In this document: piece by piece, positions 10,218 to 20,576 of the stretch
Position numbering within the stretch: position 1 is the first letter of the stretch
Layout: every line of letters begins with the position of its first letter
From: Gnetum montanum
Lineage: Eukaryota > Streptophyta > Gnetopsida > Gnetales > Gnetaceae
Length of the DNA: 64,000 nucleotides
Direction: 5' to 3'
Assembly (NCBI GenBank): GCA_015680685.1
Contig: MNCI01022139.1
Coordinates: 69,323 to 133,322 of the forward strand
The notes under the pieces: model-generated
What the model was told of the DNA's origin: nothing
Seen by the model: the letters and a program-made list of their open reading frames with translations, nothing else
Databases searched by the model: none
Position numbers and translations under genes: made by a program

Positions 10218-11895
10218 TCACAACAGAATTATGAATTAGTATGTAATGTGTAACACGTAAATATTAAATGCCTTGTCTTGTTGGTGGTTACACTTGGCTA
10301 GGCTGTGATTGTGGTTGATTGGTTCCATGAGTAGTGTTAGTGGGAAGGCTGACAGATAGGGTTAATTAAACTAAGTGGTCCATTAAATTTGAAAAAGTTC
10401 AAAATAAGGAAATATTTGAAGAGGGTATAAGAATTCACAACAATGAAAAGAAGAATTCACTAAAAAATATTGTGAAGATGTGTATAACTAGATGTCATTA
10501 ATGGTGTAAACACAAAGAATTTGATTGTAAAAATGTGTAAGGGTAAAGAACTTAACTAATCCAACCAAAAGATATGTAAGTGGATCTTCCCCAAAGTAGG
10601 CACATGCCTTTTATGCCCTTGCATAACTTCAAACCATAGAGTTTGTGGGCTCTGTGGATGATTAATGGTTACAAAAGATTAAGTACAAAAACCTAGAAGA
10701 AACTAACTAAGAATTCTAACACATCAAACTAGGACATTGAACCAAAACATGCAACGATAGTGAGGTGAGACGCGGGAAGCATAGATGAATGGGAGAGATA
10801 GAGGAATGAAGTTTCTAATTATGGTCACATGAAGTCCCTTGTGAATTTTGTGGTTAAATGACTTAATAGAATCCATCCTTAGTTTAGACCAAAACCAACC
10901 ACTTTTAGTGACTTCACATTGACATTCTAGGACCAATCCATTCCCTGAGACACAAGAATGCTCTCATAGAACAATCACTGTTCCTTATTAGAGAAGAAGT
11001 AGGAAGTGAAGAAGGACCTTAGTTAAAGGAGACGAGTCCCATAACCAGTACATGTAGGCTGTTTATTTGGTCTAAGGGGTGTGCTTTGATTTTCCACTTT
11101 TTTTTTTCAAATGGGAACCACACCATGAAAAGACACATGCATTTATTTTGTCCAAGGGATGTGCTTTGAATCCTCATTATTTTTTTTCCTTTCTTGATGA
11201 GAACCACACCATGTGAGGACGTATGCATTTATTTTGTCCAAGGGATGTGCTTTGAATTTTCATTTTTTTCGATAAGAACCACACCATACAAGGAATTATT
11301 CAACTTCCTTTATTGGATGGGATGGAATAGTAAGAAGTCTATGAAAATACACATGCACCCAAGGAAACAGAAAAGCACAAAGAATACCGAATCTCCTTAA
11401 AGCCACACCCTACTCAAACCTTTGAATCCTTCCTGATTCCAGAAACTACCAAAGTCACAAATTTACTAGAGTTTTATTAATGAAAAGGGATTGCACATTT
11501 CCAAAATAAGGAAAACCATAGAGTTTGTGGATGGGTGGATGTTGTGGACTCATTTCTTGTTACATGAAAAGAAAGCATGTCCTAATTATCCATAACAAAA
11601 TTCAAAGCTAGAAACTAGACACCAACAGTCAAATAAAAATAACAGTACATACCACCATCAAGTAATGTATTACCAATGTACCTAGCACTTATTAACAAAA
11701 AGTTAGAAAATCACACCAAATAAAAGAAAATATAACAAAAAGTGTAAAATATTCAAGAAATATCAAATGTACTAATGATGGTGTAAAACAAAAATTAGAA
11801 AAGATTAATAACATGAAAACAAAAAGACGTAAAATAAATAATGTGTAAAAAAAATTGAAAAACTGAGGAGCCACTTAAATAATTAGCATGGTTGG
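10218..11895 (-). other. 3' region of element B with conserved block
   Basis: No gene is seen. It contains the conserved GC-rich block at 10574-10625 (plus reading: CTTCCCCAAAGTAGGC), three loosely repeated segments around ACCACACCATG at 11100-11290, and an A-rich stretch with repeated TAAAACAAAAA words at 11730-11860 just before the internal polypurine motif. F1 and C show the same order. Confidence 0.6.
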
Positions 11896-11899
11896 CCAT

Positions 11900-11915
11900 C
11901 TCCCCCATGACTAAG
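11900..11915 (-). other. Internal polypurine motif after pol (element B)
   Basis: The minus strand reads CTTAGTCATGGGGGAG, between the integrase end and the 3' region. It shares eleven bases with the polypurine tract at the LTR. Confidence 0.65.
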
Positions 11916-11989
11916 TTGAGAGGAGGAGATTCGAAATATGGAGCATGGTTGTCCATTGGATGAGGTGCTTATTGAGTTGGCTGATGTAT

Positions 11990-13110
11990 GCTCATGGAAA
12001 GGTTTGATTTATTGAATGCTGACCACGTGTTTCTTGTTTGGGCTCTCAAGTTTATAGATCATCATGGCCCTTAAAGGAAAAGCTTCATAAATGATGTAAG
12101 GTCTTTCCAACAATGTTTGAAACTTAGTTCGTTGAGGTACGTGTGTGGGGTTCTAATAGAGAACCTTATCTCCTGGTTGAAATTTGACTTTTCTAATTTT
12201 CAGGTCATAACAATTTTTGTTATAGGCCTTGCACAACTCATTAGATGATAGGGCTACTAATCAATTTTCTTCTAGTAGGTTGAGATTCATGAATCTTTCT
12301 TTTTGAGCTAGACTTAAGTCAAGGTCAAGGTCACAAGCTGTTGAAAGTGTATGGAGTTTCAATTGAATAGGAAGTGTTGGTAGTTTATTGTACACAAGCT
12401 TATAGGGAGAGTAGCCTATAGGAAGTTTCCAAGTTGAGTGGTAGGCCTAAAGGGCATCATTTAGTTTTGTGCTCCAATCCTTCCTATACTTGCTAATAGT
12501 TCTTGTTAGTATCCTTGTGATTTCCCTATTGGTAACCTTAGCTTGACCATTAGCTTGGGGATGGTAAGGTGTTGTGAGTTTGTGCTCAACCCCCAATAAT
12601 TGCATGAGCTTCCAAAAAGTAGTGCCTATAAAATGAGTTTCATTGTCAAAAATTAATGAACGTGGCACACCAAACTTGCTTGCAACATTTTGTTGTACAA
12701 ACCAAGTAGTAGTAGAGGATGTACAGTCGATGATGGCTATTACTTCTACCCATTTTGTACAATAGGCAATAGCAACTATGATGTATGCCTTTCTATTTGA
12801 CATGGGTATGATGGGACCCATGAAATTAATGCCCCAAATGTTGAATAGTTCTAATGGTTAAATCCATTGTTGAGGTTCCTCCATTTAAGCAGTGATTTCA
12901 CCATCTCATTAGCATAGTTCATAAGAGAAGATGAAATGGTAAGCATCCTTAAAGAGTATTGGCCAATAGTACTCTGCCATTAGGATTTTAATGGTCATGC
13001 ATCTCTTAGCATAGTGCCCTTCACAAGGACCTTCATGAGCATCTTAGAGAACATGTAGTTGGTTAGTATCAAGGATGCACCAATGAACTAGGCCATTGAC
13101 GTAGACCTTG
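11990..13110 (-). pseudogene. Integrase (element B)
   Basis: The minus-strand relic begins with a zinc-binding segment near 13100-12900 (A-H-E-G-P-C-E-G-H-Y and Y-Y-W-P). The catalytic core is clean in 12821-12447: A-I-A-Y-C-T-K-W-V-E stands where an aspartate is expected, F-D-N-E-T-H-F-I keeps the second aspartate, and N-G-Q-A-K-V-T-N-R-E-I has K instead of the catalytic E. Two of three catalytic residues are therefore lost. The C-terminal domain runs to about 12000. Confidence 0.85.
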
Positions 13111-13149
13111 AAGAGGTGTTTGTTGATCTCCATGAGGTGCTTTACTTGG

Positions 13150-13760
13150 TGAAGAAACTATTGCTTCTTTCGATGGTCCAACACTTGTGGCATCTCCTGA
13201 GTGAGAAGATAGGTGAGAATGTTATCATACCATTTTGGCTCATTAGGCATTTGTTCATTTATTACTTTGGTAAAGAGAATTTCATCAAGAAATGTATCAA
13301 ATAATGGGCTTTCATCCTCTTTATTATCTTATCACAACTAAGACAAGTGATTAACGACCACATTCTTAGTGCCATTTCGATCTACCATTGTCAAATTAAA
13401 TTCTTACAAGATCACCAGCTATCATATGACACGGGGGTTCATTGTTGGCTTGTTCATTACGAAGTAGATGACATTATGGTCTATGTGCACAGACACCTTG
13501 TATCCAAGCACATAATTCCTAAACTTCTCTAGAGTAAACACCACTGCCATCAATTCTTTCTTTGTGGTGGTGTAGTTTAGTTGTGCATTCACAATGCTTC
13601 AGCTGGTGTAGTGGATGTAGTATGGACATTTCTTGTCATCTAACTGCATTAGCACAAATCCCAAGGCATAATTCGATACATCTATCATGATGTGGAATGG
13701 ACTGGACTAGTTGGGTGCTTGTAGGATTGGAGTTTCTACAAGATTCTCTTTTAGTTACTG
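13150..13760 (-). pseudogene. RNase H (element B)
   Basis: Follows RT in the same polyprotein. Readable motifs on the minus strand near 13700-13550 are I-D-V-S-N-Y-A-L-G-F-V-L (first catalytic aspartate), then L-N-Y-T-T-T-K-K-E-L-M-A-V-V-F. It would degrade RNA in the RNA-DNA hybrid. Stops break the frame. Confidence 0.8.
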
Positions 13761-14660
13761 GAATGCCTTCTCACATTTTGTAGTCCAAATGAAGGGAGCA
13801 TCTTTCTTTGTTAGCTCTACCAACAGTTTTGCCATCTTAGAGAAATTATCTATGAATCATTGATAGTAGCTAGTATGTCTAAGAAATGACCAAATATCTT
13901 TAACTATTTCTAGTTGGTGGGTTATTCCTTGGATGGCCCTTATTTTTTTAGGGTCCACCTCACTTCCTACTTGTGAGATTTTGTGCCCTAGTACAATGCT
14001 CTCCTAAACCGTGAGATGATTTTTTTTTGCAAATTAAACCACAAGTTAGTTTTGACACATTATTTCAGCATTTTCTTAAGGTGGTTTAGGGCTTACTCAA
14101 ATGTAGCTCCATGGGTGGAGAAGTCATCCATGAAGACTTCTACACCATTATCGATCTATTGTTGAAAGATGCTCAGGACCAAGCCTTGAAATGTGGCAGG
14201 AGCATTGCATAGACCAAACGACATCTTATGATATGCAAAAGTTCCCTAGGAACTTGTGATTATTGTCTTTGCTTGGTCCTCTGGTGCAATTTGAATTTGG
14301 TTATAGCCACTATAACCATCTAGGGAGCTGTAGTAGTAATGCCTTAATATTGTGTTTAGCACTTGGTCAACAAATGGCAATGGAAAATGATCCTTGAATG
14401 TTGCAATATTTAACATTCTAAAATCAATGTAGACCTACCACTTATCACCTTTCTTTAGTAAAATTATAAGTGGACTAACCCACTCACTATTCGCAATGGG
14501 ATAGATGAACCCTACCTTGAGGAGTTGCTTGATTTCCTCCTTGATGATCTACTTCAATTTGGGATTCAATTGCCTCTATGGCTATCATTTTGGCTTCATG
14601 GCCGAGTTAGTGTAGATGCAATGCTAGCATATCTTAAGATCAATCCCTATGAGTTCAGGA
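13760..14660 (-). pseudogene. Reverse transcriptase (element B)
   Basis: The catalytic box is intact in translation near 14144-14108: V-E-V-F-M-D-D-F-S-T-H. Upstream are the P-F-G-L-C-N-A-P-A-T-F segment (about 14225-14185) and the K-K-x-x-x-W-R block near 14450. The frame has several stops. RT type and domain order (protease, RT, RNase H, integrase) place the element in Ty3/gypsy. Confidence 0.85.
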
Positions 14661-15099
14661 TATGATTAAGCAAAAGCTGTCGACCATCTTGCAACTACTT
14701 TCAATAGCATCTTTTTTTTTTGTTCTAGAGCAAGTCTTGCATTAATTATAACTAGCTTCTTATTTTTCAAAAACACATACTCCATTTTTCAACTGGTAAT
14801 GATTTTAGTTCAAGGGGATCTTACTTAAATTTTTTAGGAATTTCCAACTCTCCCCAGTGAATATCATCATTTTCATCTTCAGAGATTTGGTGATGAACTT
14901 GCTTGAGTTCATCCATGCTCATGACATATTCACATGTTAAGCTCTTAGTTGGTTCCATGCAAAGTTTGTTGCTTTCTGAATCAGCGATTAGCCATTGGGT
15001 TCCCTCTTGTTTTGAGGCTACTACGTATAGACACCTTTGAATTTCTACTTCTAGTGCACACTACTTACATGTAGAGATAGATGCATGCTTGATGGTCCA

Positions 15100-15560
15100 A
15101 AGTTTCTACACACAAGTGCACCCTGTATTGCTATACATGATGCATGGAACTCTCTTCTTCTCGATCTTTCCAAATGTGTTTTCTTTAGATATTTCTAGGG
15201 AAAGATCTCTAATGCCCATTCTTGCATCGATAGTGCTTAGCCATGCTCTTCCCATGATGATTGGGAAGTCTCCTTTGCAATTCTCCACTTTGATTACTAA
15301 GAAGTTAGCAAGATAAAACCACCCATAAACAATCATCACAATGTCTTCTACTAGTTTCAATGGAACATTGATGGACTGGTTTGCTAATTCCAATCTGATG
15401 TTGCTCTTCTTAAGAGGCGGTAGGTTTCAGGAAGTGTACATTTCATGAGAAATCAAATTAACATTAGAACCTAAATCAAGAAGAGCCTAACACGGGTCGT
15501 TCCCAGTAATCTACAAATAAATCAAAGGGCTTCCAGGGTTAGCTAATTTCCTAGGAAGTT
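15100..15560 (-). pseudogene. Aspartic protease (element B)
   Basis: The active-site strand reads A-L-L-D-L-G-S-N-V-N-L-I-S near 15490-15440, so the catalytic D-x-G is kept. The following part (15393-15106) has P-L-K-L-V-E-D-I, F-P-I-I-M-G-R-A-W and R-V-P-C-I-M-Y. One stop stands just before the active site. It lies between gag and RT, as in A, C and D. Confidence 0.8.
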
Positions 15561-15569
15561 TTCCTAGAC

Positions 15570-18265
15570 AAATCTAATCAAACATAGTATGAGTAAGCAT
15601 TACAGTATGGATCCTTGGTAGAGTTTGATTTGAAGAAGGCCTAAAGAAATTTAATATGAAGGAAGAAGTAGTGGCAGGGTTGTTATCCGTAGGTGTATGT
15701 GAGGGCTTAGGTGTCAAAAGTAAGGTCTTTTCTTTGATTAAGCATTCAACCCCTCCAATTGATGATTCGATTACAAATTAACAACCCTCATAGCATGGTG
15801 TTGTTGTGGTTGAGTTGGCAGTTCACCTTGCATAGGAGGAGTAGGTGGTAGCTATGCAATTGAAGGAAGAGTGTGTGCAAGGATAGGAGGAAGATAAGTA
15901 TAGGAGGTGGCATCCCTTTGTTCATGTGGAGAAGGAGTTCGATACTAATCGAAAGAGTGGTAGTGAGGCTAAATATTAGAAATGTGAATGGAAGAGTCAA
16001 GTGGAGACATGGGTTGATAAACATGGTAACCATATGGATTAGATTTCCAGTAAGGGTATTATTGCCTTGGCAGTGTAAACACCCATGATTGTGGTTACTA
16101 CCATTGTTGGTATTAGTCGTATAGTTGTGGTGGAGCTCCACTTGGATAATATGGTTATTACTGGTGGAATTGCTTGAGATTACCTTGAGGATATAGCAAC
16201 CTTCTGGATGTTTGCCTTTGTGTAAGTCGTGGATGTAAGGCATACACCCTAGACTCTTGAAGATGTGACATAATGGGACAACATCCCTTGGGATGTTCAT
16301 ACTGATAGACGTTACATCCACAATCATCATCTAATTCACTATTTGCAACCTCTTCTATTGCAGAAAATTTACCCTTACCTTTGTAATATGCACGTTTAGC
16401 TTCCTTGCACCTCTTGCGCTCATGATCACTACCTTGTTCTTAGGACTCCTCAGCAATTTTGAGAACAACTTGAAATCTGCTATCCATAGAGTCTCTTAAC
16501 TAATCAACCTTGACTACAAGTTTAGATTGGAACTATTGAAGTGGAAGGCTTTTTTAATGTATCCCCTCATCAAATACAGATTCATCCTCACTATCACAAA
16601 ATTGAACCTCTTGTAGATGGAAGAATCATGGTTTCACTTCTCTACACTTTCTCTTTTTCTTAGTTTGTCCTCCTCTTTGGTGACTTGCTCTATTAACCTT
16701 TGTACTTGACGAGTAGTTAGTTTTGACAACCGCCCTTAGGCATAGACACCAAGGGTTTTCCTCATTTCATTACAAAGCCTATCTACAATGCGGTGAAGTT
16801 GAGCCAATTGAGAATGACCATGGTCAAGGCATTGTGCATCAAGGCATAGTATCGGCCAATGGCAGCGTTCAAGGGTTCATGTGCTCCTTACTTCTAGCCT
16901 TGGGTTTGCTTTATCTACAATGTGGTGAAGTTAAGCCAATTGAGAATGACCATGGCCAAGGCATTTGTGCATTAAGGCATAGTATCAGCCAATGGCAGCA
17001 TCTAAGGGTTCATGTGCTCCTTGCTTCTAGCTTGGGGTTTGCTTTCTTAAGTTAAACACTCTAGAGTATGTTTGGTACTTATCATTGAACAACTCAAGCA
17101 TGGTACTTTTTTGTCTGATAGATTCTAGCTCCAAAGACTAATACAAGTTCTTTGCTTCTTTAATGAGTGTCCTAGGAAACAACTTTAGTTTCTGCCACTT
17201 TTTCTTTATGTTTTTCAAGGCACATGCTTCTTGGAAAGCTTGAAGATGATTTTGTGGATTAGAGTTATATCCTCTTTCAAATCTAGGAATATTATTCATG
17301 TTTAACTATTTGATCTGACTATCTTTCACATGCCTTGTTGGGATTCTGATTGCCTCTATGATGTTAAGAATACTTTGGGTAGCAAATAGAGGCTCATCAA
17401 GGCCTTGATCATGGTGCCTGTGATGCCCTTTACTACCTCTTCATTCATGGTGATGTGGCTCTCCTGAATGTCTACATCCTTGATCTTGCCTATCTCAACG
17501 ATCCCCTTGATTATTATGGTCTCATTGGTCATTACACTCATTTCAATCACCTCCATCATAATTTTGCATTTTTCCATCATGATTGGAGCTAGAAGAAGAA
17601 GATGATGATGAAGGGGAAGAGGAAGGAAAATCAACACCATCACAGTGGCTACTACCATCTCTTCAACAATCACAGCCATAATCAAAAATGTGCTTTTTTT
17701 CGGCATCCCTATCTTGACTTGCCCCTCCATATCCTTCTTTGTCATTGGATCCCTTGCTACCAAAATCAAGATTGTGAACTATGGAGTGTAGATTTTGGTT
17801 TTGACCTCTGTCATTGAAGTCAAAGAGAGGAGTGTAATTGTATGGAAAATCCCTAGAGAAGGGTTCTCCACTAGCTTGTTGGTATAGTAGGAATGGAGAA
17901 TCGTTAAATCCTTTTCCCTTTGAAAACTCATAGTGTTGTTCCAGCTACCGATCTCGTAGACATTGTGCTTTGGTGGGTTGATAATCCTTGGTGTCGACAT
18001 CTTCCACATTATACTCCCCATTATGGTCTTGAAGACCACATCATGCAAGCATTTGATAGAGCATTGTAGGAGTAGCACGATTGGGTAGCAACATGATGTT
18101 GCTCTCCATGTCACACCACTACAATTGTTCATCCTGGTGTAGGATGAAGGTGAAGCTTGGCAAATACTCATCGGGGTGAGTATATATGATTCAGTACTAT
18201 TGAGGCTTTATCGAACAAAAATTATTAGCCTTGGGTGGATAAGCACTTCTGTGAGAAGAAGACAT
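15570..18265 (-). pseudogene. gag (element B)
   Basis: The start is at 18265 (M-S-S-S-H-R-S). Order: N-terminal motif, a His/Ser/charged segment near 17770-17360, the capsid-like part near 17300-16700, lysine-rich linker, zinc knuckle near 16320-16270 (C-N-V-Y-Q-Y-E-H-P-K-G-C-C, second cysteine changed to Y), and a Pro/His-rich tail around 16330-15620. A 132-bp tandem duplication at 16781-17045 repeats part of the capsid-like region. Many stops. Confidence 0.75.
16781..17045. repeat. 132-bp tandem duplication within gag of element B
   Basis: Two units, 16781-16912 and 16913-17045, both begin ATCTACAATG and end GGTTTGCTTT. They differ at about ten positions and by one inserted T, so the duplication is old and not an assembly echo. 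Other gag copies (C at 53470-53610) have a single unit. Confidence 0.8.
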
Positions 18266-18407
18266 TTTCAATTAGTGAATAAATATCACAGTGTCCTATG
18301 AGAATTTGTTGTAGTAATTGTAAAATAAGATATGACTTTCAGGTTCATTCCAATGATTTAAATACTTTCATTGGGTCCTAAATAGTGCAAAAAAAAGAGC
18401 AAAAATG

Positions 18408-18426
18408 TCCTTGGCAATAATGCCAA
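18408..18426 (-). other. Primer binding site (element B), decayed tRNA-Asp type
   Basis: Plus reading GTCCTTGGCAATAATGCCAA directly abuts the LTR. It aligns with the cleaner sites of I and C; the changes are mostly transitions. Confidence 0.65.
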
Positions 18427-19291
18427 TGATGAGTGGCAAGGTACCCCTACACCCAACCATACAAATCACTAAGGCACTACATGCAATCTGGTCGAATTCT
18501 ATGGAGCTATAGTTATCTTGTACACTAGTTTCTTTAGGAAGTGAACTAACGTTGAGAATGTTTGTTGCCTTCCCAACTACACTTGTGAGACTCAAGGGTA
18601 GGGTTTAAGTGTAATTGAGGTATATGAATTTTTGTCATTTTATATTTTATGGATGTAATCGCCTACTACAAGAATAAGGATAAAGTAGATTGAAACTAAT
18701 TTCTATTGCCTAGCTAACCTAACATAAGTAACTACCCCACTTTCCTGAACACATATAGGACTGCTTGGCTACCAAATGCTAAGCATTACTGGGTTACCAA
18801 GTACTATATGAATGCTCAAAGTGGTCATGCTCCTGTTCATTAATTGTTGAAAATAAATTGCTTAATCAAATGCATTAAAGTAAAGAACGAGAAAGTAAAA
18901 TGCATTAAAGAAAATATTAAGCTATTCTCAGTGTTGCAAGGATTTTCAAAAGAGTTCATTTTATTCCTATCACACTGTTGCGCTCAGGTACATTAGTGCT
19001 CGAACAAAGAACTGTACACACTTTAGACTCCTTCTACAGGCACTCAGAAAATATTCTAACTCTAAGGAAAATAGATTGTAAGAGCTTCACTTCCTTGCTT
19101 AAAAAATAAAAACTAAACTATTCAAAACTGACTCAAAATGGGAGCCTAGGCATGGTATTTATAGACTTGGGGAATATACCCCGATGTCGGATATTCGATG
19201 TCAGATCTAGGCCTCGATGTTGTGTATGCAACGTTGCAGCCTCGACATCGCATACCCGACATTGCGGCTAATGTCAAACGATGATTCATCA
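18427..19291 (-). repeat. 5' LTR of element B (865 bp)
   Basis: Termini TGATGAGTGGCAAGGTACCC and GATGATTCATCA. TATA box (minus) near 19164-19155; the R-region polyadenylation signal would lie near 18960. Decayed palindrome words (TCGACATCGCATACCCGACA and similar) occupy 19180-19280 upstream of TATA. Aligning it with 9038-9860 shows the missing segment in that copy. Confidence 0.85.
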
Positions 19292-19296
19292 AGGCT

Positions 19297-20576
19297 AGAA
19301 AGACATGTTACCCATACCTAAAGACACCCCTCTAATTAAGGCCCTTCCTATCTTCCTTCTTTTCTTTTCTTCTTTTTCTAGAGTGGTGGCTATCCTTTGG
19401 GAATTTTCATGAACTCTTAATGGTCGAAGTATTAGGATATGACAATGTGAAGTCACTAAATGTGGATGGACTTGATCTCAATTAAGGATGAGATGGTATT
19501 AGATCATCTTAATCACACACTTCACAAGGACTTCTTGTGACTAGGATAAGGATCTCTTACCATTCTCTTTCTACCATCATTCTTATCCCCTCACTAGCCA
19601 CCTCACTACCTCCTATCATTGTCAATTAATGTATTTGTTATGGACATGACATAACCCTCAGATGATCTCTCATATGGATTTGAATTTAACTTATAATGAT
19701 CATTAATCATCCTTGGTTCCTATGAACTACTTGTGATGAGAGCATGCAATGACATCATAGGCATAAGCCTGCTTTGGGGAGGACCCATGTGCATGTCCTT
19801 TTGTCTTCTTAAGTTAAACTTCTTATTCCTTGGTCATTTTTGTAATTGATCCCATGAACTTGCATTCCAAATATCTAGTTTTACTTTCTTTTGGCTTTGT
19901 CAATTCATCCAAATCCAATCCATTATCCTCTTCCAATCAAATTACAAATCTCTTCTATGTTTTTGTTATCCTTCTATGATTTTCTACCTTCCATTGGACT
20001 CCTATTTCATGTTCACACTCATTCAAAATTCCTCAATTTTCATGTGCAAAGTTGGTTACAAACAACTATGTTGACGTAGCTTCATCGATGTAGTGGGATG
20101 AATCAACATAACCTTGTTGATGCAATATAAAAACACTATATATACATGTGATACTTAGTCATTTTTGCATCATTTCTCACAAATACAAGAGAAGTTTTTG
20201 AAATTTTTTGAAGAACCTTCTAAAAGGTCATAACTCTCAAATCACTAATTTGATTTACCTTGTTTTTCAATCCTTGAGCTACCAAAGGTATGCTTTACAT
20301 CATGAAGGTCATAAACATTTGTTTTTTTCTTCTTGAAATTCTTTCAAAATTTTCCTAACTCCCCAAGGTTTACCCATTAAAATAATACTAAGTTACTCAT
20401 TCCAAGTGGGTTAAACCTAACAAACAAACTCTTGTAGCTAATTAATGAAATAATATTAAAATGATATAACTTTCCAAGATCATAGACAAGCCTAAGTATA
20501 ACTTGATTTAATAAGAAAGGTATCAAAATAACTAAGGGTTATTAAGTAAAAAGCTCATCTTGGGTTATGTTTGTGA
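19297..20576 (+). other. 3' region of element A, second part
   Basis: Continuation of the region cut at 9037. Contains the conserved block (19757-19797, reverse of the other copies), the promoter-like segment at 20075-20150 and an AT-rich leader to the ORF3 start. It aligns in inverse orientation with H. No gene seen before 20577. Confidence 0.65.
20075..20150 (+). promoter_or_regulatory. Putative internal promoter before ORF3 (element A)
   Basis: TATA-like CACTATATATACATG at about 20136-20150 is preceded by TTCATCGATGTAG, GATGAATCAACAT and TTGTTGATGCAA. The same words (CATCGATG, GCATCAATGC) form the repeat array upstream of the TATA box in this element's own LTR (23670-23735). It lies about 430 bp before the ORF3 start, as in H. 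Activity is inferred. Confidence 0.45.

Larger units (their letters stand above)
9038..19291 (-). mobile_element. Element B: full-length minus-strand Ty3/gypsy element (10.25 kb)
   Basis: Two related LTRs (9038-9860 and 18427-19291) flank, in minus order, primer site, gag, protease, RT/RNase H, integrase, internal polypurine motif, 3' region, a shortened ORF3 and the polypurine tract. The 5-bp flanks GGGCT/AGGCT support a direct insertion into element A. Coding parts carry many stops. Of the elements seen it is the only one with both LTRs and all of pol. Confidence 0.9.

Noticed and set aside
15788-16330. 180-codon minus ORF, hydrophobic-looking
   Set aside because: It lies in the zinc-knuckle and proline-rich tail region of B's gag, in a mixed frame. 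The hydrophobic look comes from a shifted frame of a Pro/Ser-rich region, not from a membrane protein.
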